Assembly: GCF_000787775.1 (NCBI RefSeq)
Contig: NZ_BBPM01000001.1
Coordinates: 53,443 to 100,179 of the forward strand
DNA from: Streptacidiphilus carbonis
Lineage (GTDB): Bacteria > Actinomycetota > Actinomycetes > Streptomycetales > Streptomycetaceae
Direction: 5' to 3'
DNA length: 46,737 bases
This document shows positions 24,320-33,776 of this stretch, piece by piece. Positions within the stretch are counted from its first letter, which is position 1. Each line of letters starts with the position of its first letter. The notes beneath the pieces were generated by a model, which worked only from the letters and a program-made list of their open reading frames with translations, did no database searches and was not told where the DNA came from. A program made the translations under genes and the position numbers.

Positions 24320-25096
24320 TCAGTCCAGTCCGCCGAGGACGTTCTGGTCCCAGTCGATGACCGAGCCGGTGACGACACCGGAGCAGTCGGACAGCAGGAG
24401 GACCACGAAATCGGCGATCTCGTCGGGTTGTCCGAGTCTGCCCATCGGCAGCCTGCCTGCGGCCTCCTCGCGCCAGTCGTCGCCGGCGCCGTGGAAGATC
24501 CGCTGGGTGGCGTCCTCACCCTCGGTGGCGGTCCAGCCGATGTTCAGGCCGTTGATCCGGATCCGGTCCCAGCGGTGGGCGTGGGCGGCGTTGCGGGTCA
24601 GGCCGGCGAGCCCGGCCTTGACGGCGACGTACGGGGCCAGGAAGGACTGCCCGCCGTGGGCGGAGGAGGTGATGATGTTGACGACGGTACCGGGCGCCTT
24701 CCGCGCCAGCATGTCGGTGACGGCGGCCTGCATCGCGAAGAACGGAGCCCTGAGGTTGATCGCGATGTGCGCGTCGAACAGTTCGGGGGTGGTGTCGAGC
24801 AGCGAGCCGCGCGAGGTGAGCCCGACCGAGTTGACCAGGCAGTCGATCCGTCCGTAGGCGGCCACGACCGCCTGGACCGCGGCAATCGCCTCGGCGGCGT
24901 CGGCGAGGTCGGCCCGGACGAACATGGCCTCGGCCCCGGCGTCGGCGAGTTCGGCCACCAGGGCCTCAGCGGGTTCCGAGCGGCGGGCGGCGACGGCGAC
25001 GGTGGCGCCCTCGCGGGCGGCAGCCCTGGCGACGGCCGCGCCGACGCCCTGGCTGCCGCCGTTGACCAGGACGATCCGGTCTTCGAGCAGTCCCAT
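24320..25096 (-). CDS. short-chain dehydrogenase/reductase (SDR)
   Basis: 258 residues with GGAGG ten bases before the ATG. Classical SDR features: VNGGSQGVGA (Gly-rich loop, 11-20), NSVG in place of NNAG (90-93), serines at 145-146 and the YxxxK pair Y157/K161. It follows the truncated dioxygenase by 18 bp and precedes the inositol-dehydrogenase-like gene by 11 bp. It therefore probably performs another NAD(P)-dependent step on inositol or a methylated or isomeric inositol. The precise substrate is unknown. Confidence 0.88.
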   Translation of the reverse strand: MGLLEDRIVLVNGGSQGVGAAVARAAAREGATVAVAARRSEPAEALVAELADAGAEAMFVRADLADAAEAIAAVQAVVAAYGRIDCLVNSVGLTSRGSLLDTTPELFDAHIAINLRAPFFAMQAAVTDMLARKAPGTVVNIITSSAHGGQSFLAPYVAVKAGLAGLTRNAAHAHRWDRIRINGLNIGWTATEGEDATQRIFHGAGDDWREEAAGRLPMGRLGQPDEIADFVVLLLSDCSGVVTGSVIDWDQNVLGGLD

Positions 25097-25114
25097 GGGT
25101 GCGTGTCCTCCTAT

Positions 25115-25573
25115 TCAGCTCGTGCGGCGGTCGGCGCCGGTCCGGAGCTCGTCACGGAGCACGTCCGCTGGTCGGTCCTCGCGCAGCGCGCGCCGGACGA
25201 TGTCCGCCTGGGACGGCGGGGCCAGACCCTCGACCGGCGGATCGAGGTCGAGGTTGGTCGGGAAGGGGTAGCCCTCGGCGCAGGCGGCGACGTTGTACAG
25301 CCACTTCTGCCCGGCACCCGCGGCCTTGCGCCGCAGCAGCACCGGGAAGACCGCGTTCGCCATGGCCTCGCGGTCCACGGTCTCCATGGCACGGCCGAAG
25401 GCCGAGGAGACCTGGAGCAGGCTCGCCATCCGCCGGATGTCCGGCGAGCGGTTGGTGCCCGCTGCGTGGAACAGGGCGGGGTTGAAGAAGGCCGCATCGC
25501 CCTTGGCCAGCGGCAGCTGGATGTTGCGGGCCTCGAAGTACGCGCGGAACTGCGGCAGTCGCCGGGGCGTCAT
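25115..25573 (-). pseudogene. headless phytanoyl-CoA dioxygenase-like (PhyH) remnant
   Basis: A frame of 152 residues starts at an ATG overlapping the iolH stop (ATGA). It matches only the C-terminal half of actinobacterial PhyH-type Fe(II)/2-oxoglutarate oxygenases: FEARNIQLPLAKGDAAFFNP, LFHAAGTNRSPD (distal iron-binding His and 2-oxoglutarate Arg) and MASLLQVSSAFGRAMETVDR. The N-terminal half with the HxD iron motif is missing, where family members are usually well over 250 residues. The frame is open and still has coupled translation signals, so a stable protein may be made. Without HxD it should not be an oxygenase. Confidence 0.7.
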
Positions 25574-26439
25574 GTTCCGGCCAGTTCTTTGGTGACACGG
25601 TCGAGCATGTACGCCGAGGACTCCCGCGCCCGCTCCTCCCACGCGAAGACGCAGACCGTGGCGATCCCGTCGAAGCCGGAGGCGCGCAGCTTGCCGAAGA
25701 AGGCGTCCCACTCCACCTCGCCCTGTCCGATGTCCAGGTGCTGGTGGATCCGCGCCGGGCTGCCCGGCGGGTTGGTGATGTAGCGCAGTCCGGAGGACCC
25801 CTTGTGGTTGAAGGAGTCGGCGAGGTGCAGGTGGGCCAGCTTGTCGCCGGCGTAGTCCAGCATCGCGGGGATGTCCGCGCCCGGGGCGTCCCCGGAGAGG
25901 TGGAAGGTGTGCGGGGCGCAGTACAGGTAGTTGACCCAGGGCTTGTTGACGGCCCGGACCAGGTCGACGCCCGGGTTGTTGGTCTCGCAGAAGTCGTCCG
26001 GGTGCGGCTCCAGGTTGAGCCCGACGCCCTCCCGCTCGAAGACCGGGAGCAGCTCCTCCATGGAGCGCCAGAACTGCGCCTCGCTCTCCGCGGCCCGCTC
26101 CGGGCGCCCGTTGAACTCGGAGTTCATCAGGGGGCAGCCGAGTTCGACGGTGATCTCGATGGCGCGCTTCCAGTAGCGCACCGCCGCCTGCCGCTCGTCC
26201 TCGTCAGGACCGGACCAACGGTAGAGCGGCAGCACCGAGGAGAGCTGCACGCCGGTCTCCCGTAGCGCGGCCTTCAGCTCCGCCACCCGCGCGTCGTCCG
26301 CCCGCGGGTGGACGAAGAACGGCAGGAAGTCCTCGCGGGGCGACAACTCCAGGTACTCGTAACCGAGTTCGGCGACGGTCCGGACCATCTCCCGGATCGG
26401 CAGCGCCCGGAACATATAGGGATCGATGGCGATCTTCAC
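25570..26439 (-). CDS. iolH: IolH-type sugar phosphate isomerase/epimerase family protein
   Basis: 289 residues from a GTG at 26439 that overlaps the iolG stop (GTGA). Length and sequence follow Bacillus-type IolH: ELGYEYLELSPREDFLPFFVHPRA, YRWSGPDEDERQAAV, LEPHPDDFCETNNPGVDLV (E144), PHTFH, HLADSFNH and GSPARIHQHLDIGQGEV. It has the TIM barrel and metal-ligand pattern of xylose-isomerase-like proteins. The role of IolH in inositol breakdown is not settled; an isomerase step on a ketone intermediate is usually assumed. Confidence 0.82.
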   Translation of the reverse strand: MKIAIDPYMFRALPIREMVRTVAELGYEYLELSPREDFLPFFVHPRADDARVAELKAALRETGVQLSSVLPLYRWSGPDEDERQAAVRYWKRAIEITVELGCPLMNSEFNGRPERAAESEAQFWRSMEELLPVFEREGVGLNLEPHPDDFCETNNPGVDLVRAVNKPWVNYLYCAPHTFHLSGDAPGADIPAMLDYAGDKLAHLHLADSFNHKGSSGLRYITNPPGSPARIHQHLDIGQGEVEWDAFFGKLRASGFDGIATVCVFAWEERARESSAYMLDRVTKELAGT

Positions 26440-27449
26440 AGGTCGGCTCCGTAGAAGGCGGGCCGGTCCTTGATGGAGACCGGCACGATCGCGCCGGAGG
26501 CGAGCGCCTCGACACCGGCGTCGGTGATCACCGTCGCGGCGTAGCCGTCCCAGGCGCTGGGGCCGCCGACGGTCTTGGCGGCCACGGAGTCGACCCATTC
26601 CTGGATCTCCCGGTCGTACGCCTGGACGAAGCGGTCCCGCCAGTCCTGCAGCACGTCCTGCTGCTCGCGGCCCTCGACGAGCAGCGGGACCTGCGCCGGC
26701 TGGGGCAGCGACGCGGCGCCGTCCTCCCCCACCACCTGGCAGCGGATGTCGTACCCGAAGCGGCAGTTGACGAAGACCTCCAGGTCGATCCGGACGCCGT
26801 TGGCCGTCTCGAAGAGCACGATCTGCGGGTCCTGCAGGTGCTCGAAGGCGCGGCCGGTACGCCGGGGGGTGAGCACCTGCACCGAGATGATCTCGTCGTC
26901 CAGCAGCCAGCGCATCACGTCGATCTCGTGCACCGCGGTGTCCTGCACGGCCATCTCCGAGGTGTAGGACTCGGGGACGGACGGGTTGCGGTGTGCGCAG
27001 TGCGCGATCAGCGGGGTGCCGATCCTGCCCGCGTCGACGGCCTGCTTGAGCGCCCGGTATCCGGCGTCGTAGCGGCGCATGAAGCCGACCTGGACCAGTC
27101 GGCTGCCGTGCGCGAGTTCGGCGTCGACGATGCGCAGGCAGTCCTCGGCGGTGGTGGCCAGCGGCTTCTCGCAGAAGACCGGCTTGCCCTCGGCGATCGC
27201 CTCCAGCACGTAGTCGGCGTGGGTGGGTCCCCAGGAGGCGACCAGTACGGCGTCGACCTCGGCGTCCCGGATCACCTCCGCGCCGGTCGCCAGGGCGCGG
27301 GCGCCGTACTCGGACCCGACCTCGGCCGCGCGGGCCGGGTCGATGTCGGTGACGGCGGTGACCTGCGCCCCTGTGCAGACGCGGGTCAGCCGACGGATGT
27401 GGTCGGAGCCGATGTTGCCGGTTCCGATCACGCCTATCCGGACAGTCAT
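26436..27449 (-). CDS. iolG: myo-inositol 2-dehydrogenase
   Basis: 337 residues with AAAGG before the ATG. It oxidises myo-inositol to 2-keto-myo-inositol with NAD+ (EC 1.1.1.18), the first cytosolic step of the pathway. Nucleotide loop GTGNIG (9-14), K95 in CEKP, D170 and H174 in QDTAVHEIDVMRW. These correspond to K97, D172 and H176 of Bacillus IolG at a constant offset of two. It lies 58 bp after the importer ATPase and overlaps iolH by 4 bp, so it is in the same operon as uptake. Confidence 0.92.
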   Translation of the reverse strand: MTVRIGVIGTGNIGSDHIRRLTRVCTGAQVTAVTDIDPARAAEVGSEYGARALATGAEVIRDAEVDAVLVASWGPTHADYVLEAIAEGKPVFCEKPLATTAEDCLRIVDAELAHGSRLVQVGFMRRYDAGYRALKQAVDAGRIGTPLIAHCAHRNPSVPESYTSEMAVQDTAVHEIDVMRWLLDDEIISVQVLTPRRTGRAFEHLQDPQIVLFETANGVRIDLEVFVNCRFGYDIRCQVVGEDGAASLPQPAQVPLLVEGREQQDVLQDWRDRFVQAYDREIQEWVDSVAAKTVGGPSAWDGYAATVITDAGVEALASGAIVPVSIKDRPAFYGADL

Positions 27450-27507
27450 GGTGGTGTGCCTTTCTGGGCTTTCTGGGCTTCTGCGCGTTCCTGGCTTCCC
27501 GGGCGTG

Positions 27508-28398
<891 letters not shown>

Positions 28399-28407
28399 GG
28401 ATGTCAC

Positions 28408-29469
28408 CTACCTTCGGGCCGCTTGGCGCTGGACCCACGTGTTGAGCAGCATCGCGCCGAGCAGCATCAGACCGAGGAAGAACTGGAACCAGTTGGCGTC
28501 CCAGCCGGCGAAGACGATGCCCTGCGAGACCATGCCGAAGATGAAGGCACCGATCGCCGGGCCGACCACCGAGCCGAAGCCGCCGGTGAGCAGGCAGCCG
28601 CCGATCACCGCCGCGACGATGTAGAGCAGCTCGTTGCCGGTGCCGGTACCGGACTGGACGGTGTTGAACTGGAAGAGCTGGTGCATGCCGACGAACCAGG
28701 CGCCCAGGCCGACCAGCACAAAGAGGATGATCTTGGTGCGGGCGACGGGGACGCCGACGGCGCGGGCGCTGTCCTTCTGGCCGCCGACGGCGAAGGTCCA
28801 GTTGCCGAACCTGGTTCGCAGCAGCACCCAGCTGCCGACGGCGACGGAGGCGATCCACCAGAAGACGGTGACCTTCACCGAGACGCCGCCGATGCTGATG
28901 TCGGCCGCGAAGACGTCGTGGGCCGAGGCGAAGCCCTGGATGTCGGAGATGTCGTTGGTGGCGACGTTCCCGGTGACCAGCTTGGTGATGGCGATGTTCA
29001 GGCCCTGGAGCATCAGGAAGGTCCCCAGGGTGACCAGGAAGCTCGGCAGCTTGGTCTTCACCAGCATCACGCCGTTGAAGAACCCGATGGCCAGCGAGAC
29101 GACGAGGGCCACCGCCACCCCGACCCACACATTGGTCGTGAACTGGTAGCAGAACATGCTGGCGGTCAGTGACGAGGTGGTGACCGCGACACCGGCGGAG
29201 AGGTCGAACTCCCCGCCGATCATCAGCAGGCCGACCGGCAGTGCCATCAGACCGAGCGTGGACGCCTGGTAGAGCACCAGGGAGAGCGAGCCGAGCGGCC
29301 GGAAGGACGGGGCGACGGCCCAGAAGAGGATGTAGACCGCGATCGCGCCGATCAGGGCGCCGACCTCGGGCCGGACCAGCAGCCTGGTCAGCAGCGGGCG
29401 GTCGGCGGTGCGCCTGGCAGCCGACGCGGTGACGGGGGGTGGGCTGGGGGTCGTGGCGGGGGCAGTCAT
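28408..29469 (-). CDS. sugar (inositol) ABC transporter permease, RbsC-like
   Basis: 353 residues, with about ten membrane segments after a 35-residue Pro/Ala-rich N-terminal tail. Family signs are LMIGGEFDLSAG near residue 105, PSFLVTLGTFLMLQGL near 145 and VAAVIGGCLLTGGFGSVVGP near 295, which are diagnostic of the BPD_transp_2 (RbsC/AraH) family. Its start lies 7 bp after the binding-protein stop, and its GAGGTGA ribosome site overlaps that stop, so the genes are coupled. Confidence 0.93.
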   Translation of the reverse strand: MTAPATTPSPPPVTASAARRTADRPLLTRLLVRPEVGALIGAIAVYILFWAVAPSFRPLGSLSLVLYQASTLGLMALPVGLLMIGGEFDLSAGVAVTTSSLTASMFCYQFTTNVWVGVAVALVVSLAIGFFNGVMLVKTKLPSFLVTLGTFLMLQGLNIAITKLVTGNVATNDISDIQGFASAHDVFAADISIGGVSVKVTVFWWIASVAVGSWVLLRTRFGNWTFAVGGQKDSARAVGVPVARTKIILFVLVGLGAWFVGMHQLFQFNTVQSGTGTGNELLYIVAAVIGGCLLTGGFGSVVGPAIGAFIFGMVSQGIVFAGWDANWFQFFLGLMLLGAMLLNTWVQRQAARR

Positions 29470-29476
29470 CGTCCGA

Positions 29477-30493
29477 TCACCTCGTCCCGTTCACCGCGTA
29501 CTGGTAGACGGCGCTGATGTTGGAGCTGTCCACGAACGCCGGACCGGTCAGCGTGGGCTTGCCGCCGCCGACGGTGTCGCCGTTGATCTTGTAGAGCCAC
29601 AGGGCGTCCACGGCCAGGTAGCCCTCCAGATAGGGCTGCTGGTCGACCGAGAACTCGATCTTGCCGGACTTGATGTCCGCCGCCGCCTGCTGGTTGAGGT
29701 CGAAGGTGCTGACCTTGGCGCTGCTGCCCGCGGCGCTGATCGCCTGCAGCGCGGTGAGGGCGATGGGCGCGCCCAGCGCGGTGACCTGGTCGATGGAGGA
29801 GTCCTGCTTGAGTTTGGCCTCCAGCGTCGACAGCACCGAGGACATGTCCGCGCCGTTGACGTAGATGGTGTCGGTGGTGCCCTTGAAGCTGGACTTCACA
29901 CCGGCGCAGCGGTCCTCCAGGGCGACGCTGCCCTGCTGCTGGATGACGCAGAGATCGTGCTTGGCGCCCAGGGTGTTGAGCCGGTCGGCCAGCGCCGCGC
30001 CGGCGACCTTCTCGTCGGAGCCGAAGTAGCCGATGGCGCCGGCCTGCTGCCAGTAGCTCTCGCCCTGGTTGAAGGCGGACACCGGTATGCCGGCCGCCTC
30101 GGCCTGCTTGGCCGCCGGAATGATGGCGTCGGGGGTGGAGAGGGTCAGCGCGATGCCGTCGACCTTGGCTGCGACGGCGTTGTTGACCAGGGCGGCCTGC
30201 TTGGAAGCGACCTGGTCGTTGGAGTACTGCAGGGTGACGTTGTCCTTGGCCGCGGCGGCCTCGGCCCCCTTGCGCACGATGTCCCAGAAGGTGTCGCCCG
30301 GCGCCGCGTGGGTGATCATCGCGAAGGTCATGTGGGCGGTGCCGGCTTTGCCCGCCGAGACGGCGGACCCGCCGGAGGCGGCCTTGGCGCCCCCGGTGCT
30401 GCTGCAGCCGGCGGCGAGCAGGGCGGTCGCAGTGGCCGCTGCGGCGACGACCAGGACGGTCTTGCGGGTGGATCTCCGTGAGCGGTTCATCAT
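29477..30493 (-). CDS. sugar (inositol) ABC transporter substrate-binding lipoprotein
   Basis: 338 residues from the ATG at 30493, placed after GAGGTG; a GTG at 30502 is in frame but lacks a site. Basic signal peptide (NRSRRSTRKT), hydrophobic core and lipobox LLAAGC, so it is lipid-anchored outside the membrane. The mature domain is a type I periplasmic-binding fold: MTFAMITHAAPGDTFWDIVRKGAEAAAA, LSTPDAIIPAAKQAEAAGIPVSAFNQG and FDLNQQAAADIKSGKIEFSVDQQPYLEGYLAVDAL. These are usual for ribose- and inositol-type binding proteins. Placed between iolE and the permease, it should bind inositol. Confidence 0.92.
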   Translation of the reverse strand: MMNRSRRSTRKTVLVVAAAATATALLAAGCSSTGGAKAASGGSAVSAGKAGTAHMTFAMITHAAPGDTFWDIVRKGAEAAAAKDNVTLQYSNDQVASKQAALVNNAVAAKVDGIALTLSTPDAIIPAAKQAEAAGIPVSAFNQGESYWQQAGAIGYFGSDEKVAGAALADRLNTLGAKHDLCVIQQQGSVALEDRCAGVKSSFKGTTDTIYVNGADMSSVLSTLEAKLKQDSSIDQVTALGAPIALTALQAISAAGSSAKVSTFDLNQQAAADIKSGKIEFSVDQQPYLEGYLAVDALWLYKINGDTVGGGKPTLTGPAFVDSSNISAVYQYAVNGTR

Positions 30494-30592
30494 TACTCGC
30501 ACCTCGCTGTGCTCGGGGGAAGACGGGGGACGGCGGGGGAGGTCGGTGAAGGGCGTGGGTCGCCCGGTGGGGCGGGTGGTCCTGGCCGGGGT

Positions 30593-31516
30593 TCAGCCGA
30601 CCCGCGTGCCGGCGGCGCCGAGTCCGCAGCCGCCCAGGAACTGCCTGGTGCGGACGGCGATGGGCAGCGGCACCTCGGCGGCGCAGGGGTACAGGTCCTG
30701 CTCGACGATGACGAACAGCGGGGCGTCGAGTCCGGCGAGGGCGTCGACCACCGGGCCGATCTCCGGTACGCCGGCCGGGGGTTCGACGCAGACGCCCCGC
30801 TTGACCGCCTCGCCGAAGGAGAGGTCCTCGGCCGCGACGGCGTCCAGCACGGCCGGGTCCATCTGCTTGATGTGGACGTAGCCGATCCGCTCCGGGTAGC
30901 GGCGGATCAGGTCCACGTTGTCGCCGCGGCCGTAGGCGACGTGCCCGGTGTCCAGGCAGAGCGAGACGTGCTCCGGGTCGGTCCCGTCCAGGAATCGCTC
31001 GATCTCCGGCTGGGTCTGGATGTGGCTGTCGGCGTGCGGGTGCAGGCAGAGGCGGACGTCGTACTCCTCGGTGAGCCGCTTGCCGAGCTCGCCGGCGGCC
31101 CGGGTGAGCAGCGCCCACTGGTCGGCGTCCAGGGTCGGCGGCTCCAGGAACGCGCCACCCTTCTCCGCGCGGAACAGCGGGGGGATGAAGACCAGGTGGT
31201 GCGCTCCGGCGGCGGCGGTCAGCGCGGCCACCCTGCGGACGGTGGCGAGCATCTCGTCCCACTGGTCCGGCCGGTGCAGCGCGCCGAAGACCGTACCGCC
31301 GGAGACCTTCAGCCCGCGGCTGCCGACCTCCTCGGCGAGCCGCGCCGGGTCGGTGGGCAGATAGCCGTACGGTCCCAGCTCCAGCCAGTCGTACCCGGCC
31401 TGGACCAGCTCGTCCAGGAACCGCTGGTACGGCAGCTGGTGCTCGTCCTCGGGGAACCAGACGCCCCAGGAGTCCGGGGCGGAGCCGAGGATCAGCTTGT
31501 CGACGGGCATCGTCAT
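30593..31516 (-). CDS. iolE: inosose dehydratase-like protein (IolE family)
   Basis: 307 residues from the ATG at 31516, with GAGGAGAG at ten bases; an in-frame ATG lies at 31537. IolE removes water from 2-keto-myo-inositol to give 3D-trihydroxycyclohexane-1,2-dione (EC 4.2.1.44). Matches include GSAPDSWGVWFPED near the start, GYDWLELGPYGYLPTDP, LCLHPHADSHIQTQPEIERFLDGTDP, LCLDTGHVAYGRGD and VEPPAGVPEIGPVVDAL. The metal set is provided by the Glu/Asp/His/Glu of this TIM barrel. First gene of the leftward operon, divergent from iolC. Confidence 0.82.
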   Translation of the reverse strand: MTMPVDKLILGSAPDSWGVWFPEDEHQLPYQRFLDELVQAGYDWLELGPYGYLPTDPARLAEEVGSRGLKVSGGTVFGALHRPDQWDEMLATVRRVAALTAAAGAHHLVFIPPLFRAEKGGAFLEPPTLDADQWALLTRAAGELGKRLTEEYDVRLCLHPHADSHIQTQPEIERFLDGTDPEHVSLCLDTGHVAYGRGDNVDLIRRYPERIGYVHIKQMDPAVLDAVAAEDLSFGEAVKRGVCVEPPAGVPEIGPVVDALAGLDAPLFVIVEQDLYPCAAEVPLPIAVRTRQFLGGCGLGAAGTRVG

Positions 31517-31896
31517 CGGTGGTTCTCTCCTCAACATGCGTGGTGCGGAGGGGCGGACCGCAACGGCGTCGGTGTCGCAACCCCGCTGCTGGGTGGGAAG
31601 GGGTGTAGCGGGACTCCGAGCAGGGCATCGGGGCTTGGCGGGCCGGGTCGCGGAGTGTGACGCCGGTAACGCGACCGTTGCTGAACGGGAGCCAACTCTC
31701 TCGGCGGACTGCTGTCAAGACTTTGTTAGGACATAAATTCATCTCGACGTAACGACACCGTAGTGCCATGCTGTACGCAGGGTCTAGACGTTCGAATGTA
31801 ATGACAAAGTATTGACATGCTTCCCCCTGCGGGGCTAGACCTGGCACAGCCGGACGCGCAGCCCCGGCCCGTGACGGATCACGAGGAGCCCTGCCC
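31517..31896. promoter_or_regulatory. divergent inositol promoter region with two GntR-type boxes
   Basis: This 380-bp gap holds the starts of both inositol operons. Leftward: TTGACA at 31718..31713 (minus strand), then 17 bp to TTGGCT. Rightward: TTGACA at 31812..31817, then 18 bp to TAGACC, with GAGGAG before the iolC ATG. A TGTNANGACA box abuts each -35: TGTTAGGACA at 31724..31733 and TGTAATGACA at 31797..31806, start to start 73 bp apart, close to seven helical turns. The same two sequences, the second with one change, stand in front of the gntR gene at 38126 and 38137. A GntR repressor bound here would shut both operons. Confidence 0.65.
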
Positions 31897-32844
31897 ATGA
31901 CCGAGCCGTACGACCTGATCACGATGGGCCGGATCGGGGTCGACCTGTACCCGCTGCGGACCGGCGTGCCGCTCGCGCAGGTCGAGACCTTCGCGAAGTT
32001 CCTGGGCGGTTCGGCGACCAATGTCGCGGTCGCCGCCGCACGGCTGGGCCGTAGGACCGCGGTGATCAGCAGGACCGGTGCCGATCCGTTCGGCGCCTAC
32101 ATCCACCAGGCGCTCCAGGAGTTCGGCGTCGACGATCGCTGGGTGACCCCGGTCGCCCGCTACCTGACGCCGGTCACCTTCTGCGAGATCTTCCCGCCGG
32201 ACGACTTCCCGCTGTACTTCTACCGCCGGCCCAAGGCACCCGATCTGGAGATCCACCCCGGCGAGCTCGACCTGGACGCCGTCCGCGGCAGCCGGATCTT
32301 CTGGATGACCGGCACCGGCCTGTCCGAGGAGCCCAGCCGCTCGGCCACCCTCGCAGCCCTGGAATCCCGTGCGAGGAGCGGCACCACCGTCTTCGACCTC
32401 GACTGGCGGCCGATGTTCTGGGCCGATCCGGCCGAGGCCCGCGCCCACTACGCCGAGGCACTGAAGTACACCACCGTCGCCGTCGGCAACCTCGACGAGT
32501 GCGAGGTCGCCACCGGTGTCCGTGAGCCGCGTGCCTGCGCGGAGGCACTGCTGGACGCCGGCGTCGAGATGGCCGTGGTCAAGCAGGGGCCCAAGGGCGT
32601 CCTCGCCGTGCACCGCGACGGCTCCAGCGCCGAGGTCCCGCCCGTCCCGGTCGAGGTGGTCAACGGACTCGGCGCCGGCGACGCCTTCGGCGGCGCCCTG
32701 TGCCACGGCCTGCTGGCCGGCTGGGACCTGGAGCCCGTCATGCGCTACGCCAACGCCGCCGGAGCCATCGTGGCCTCCGCCCTCGCCTGCTCCTCGGCCA
32801 TGCCGACCGAGTCCGAGGTCGAAGCCGTCCTCGCCCGCGGCTGA
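31897..32844 (+). CDS. iolC: 5-dehydro-2-deoxygluconokinase
   Basis: 315 residues with GAGGAG at nine bases. It phosphorylates 5-dehydro-2-deoxy-D-gluconate with ATP (EC 2.7.1.92) in the inositol pathway. PfkB-family features: GRIGVDLYP at the N-terminus, FLGGSATNVAVAAARLG (substrate loop), FDLDWRPMFW, VGNLDECEVATG and the C-terminal GLGAGDAFGGAL with the catalytic Asp near 256. First gene of the rightward operon. The TTG-started aldolase follows after 53 bp. Confidence 0.93.
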   Translation: MTEPYDLITMGRIGVDLYPLRTGVPLAQVETFAKFLGGSATNVAVAAARLGRRTAVISRTGADPFGAYIHQALQEFGVDDRWVTPVARYLTPVTFCEIFPPDDFPLYFYRRPKAPDLEIHPGELDLDAVRGSRIFWMTGTGLSEEPSRSATLAALESRARSGTTVFDLDWRPMFWADPAEARAHYAEALKYTTVAVGNLDECEVATGVREPRACAEALLDAGVEMAVVKQGPKGVLAVHRDGSSAEVPPVPVEVVNGLGAGDAFGGALCHGLLAGWDLEPVMRYANAAGAIVASALACSSAMPTESEVEAVLARG

Positions 32845-32897
32845 CCGGCCCCGGCCGGCGGACCAGCCGCACGCAAATCCATGAAAGTGAGCCTCTC

Positions 32898-33776
32898 TTG
32901 AGCATCAGCATCAGCGACCTCGTCAAAGTGCGCACCCAGCATCCCGAGGCCGTGGCCGAAGCCGCGGCGCGCCGGGCGCGCCGCCCCCTGATCGGGCCGA
33001 GCGGACGGTTGATGATCGTTGCCGCCGACCACCCCGCCCGCGGCGCCCTCGCGGTCGGCGACCAGAGGCTCGCCATGGCCAACCGGGCCGACCTGCTGGA
33101 GCGGCTGTGCGTCGCGCTGTCGCGGCCCGGCGTCGACGGCGTGCTCGCCACCGCCGACATCCTCGACGACCTGCTGCTGCTCGGCGCGCTCGAAAACAAG
33201 GTCGTGCTGGGCTCGCTCAACCGCGGCGGCCTGGCCGGCGCCTCCTTCGAGTTGGACGACCGGTTCACCGGCCACCGGCCCCAGGACCTCGCGCGGCTCA
33301 ACTTCGACGCCGGCAAGCTCCTGCTGCGCATCGACTACGACGATCCGGGCTCCGTGACCACCATGCTGTCCGCGGCCCGCGCCGTCGACGAGATGGCCGA
33401 GCGACGGCTCCCGCTCTTCGTCGAGCCGTTCATCTCCCGCCGCGTCGACGGAAAGGTGGTGAACGACCTGAGCGCCGAGGTGGTCACCAGGTCCATCGCC
33501 ATCGCCTCCGGCCTGGGCGGCACCTCCGCCTACACCTGGCTGAAGGTGCCGGTGACCGACGACCCCGACGACATGGCCGCGGTCATGGAGACCTCCACCC
33601 TTCCCTCGGTCCTGCTCGGCGGCGAGGTCAACGGGGACCAGGAGGGCGCGTACGAGAAGTGGCGCAAGGCGCTGCGACTGCCCACCGTCCAGGGGATGAT
33701 GGTGGGCCGCTCGCTGCTCTACCCGGCGGACGGCAGCGTCGAGAACGCTGTCGACACCGCCGTGGGCCTGCTGTGA
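32898..33776 (+). CDS. Cgl0159-like aldolase (IolJ-equivalent, DeoC/LacD fold)
   Basis: 292 residues from a TTG at 32898, preceded by AAAGTGAG; the nearby ATG at 32881 opens only a six-codon frame. The protein looks like the Cgl0159 group of DeoC/LacD-type aldolases found in actinobacterial inositol loci: RLMIVAADHPARGAL, DGVLATADILDDLL, VLGSLNRGGLAGASFELDDRF, EPFISRRVDGKVVNDLS, TWLKVPVTDDPDDM and VLLGGEVNGD. No class II IolJ is in the window. It therefore probably cleaves 6-phospho-5-dehydro-2-deoxygluconate to dihydroxyacetone phosphate and malonic semialdehyde. It ends overlapping iolB (GTGA). Confidence 0.82.
   Translation: MSISISDLVKVRTQHPEAVAEAAARRARRPLIGPSGRLMIVAADHPARGALAVGDQRLAMANRADLLERLCVALSRPGVDGVLATADILDDLLLLGALENKVVLGSLNRGGLAGASFELDDRFTGHRPQDLARLNFDAGKLLLRIDYDDPGSVTTMLSAARAVDEMAERRLPLFVEPFISRRVDGKVVNDLSAEVVTRSIAIASGLGGTSAYTWLKVPVTDDPDDMAAVMETSTLPSVLLGGEVNGDQEGAYEKWRKALRLPTVQGMMVGRSLLYPADGSVENAVDTAVGLL

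Noticed and set aside
31661-31676. GGTAACGCGACCGTTGC as an alpha-galactoside LacI site
   Set aside because: It shares only half of the TTACCGGTAA palindrome and lies in the inositol promoter gap, far from that regulon.
32881-32901. ATG at 32881 as start of the aldolase
   Set aside because: It is out of frame with the aldolase and stops after six codons; the TTG at 32898 is in frame.
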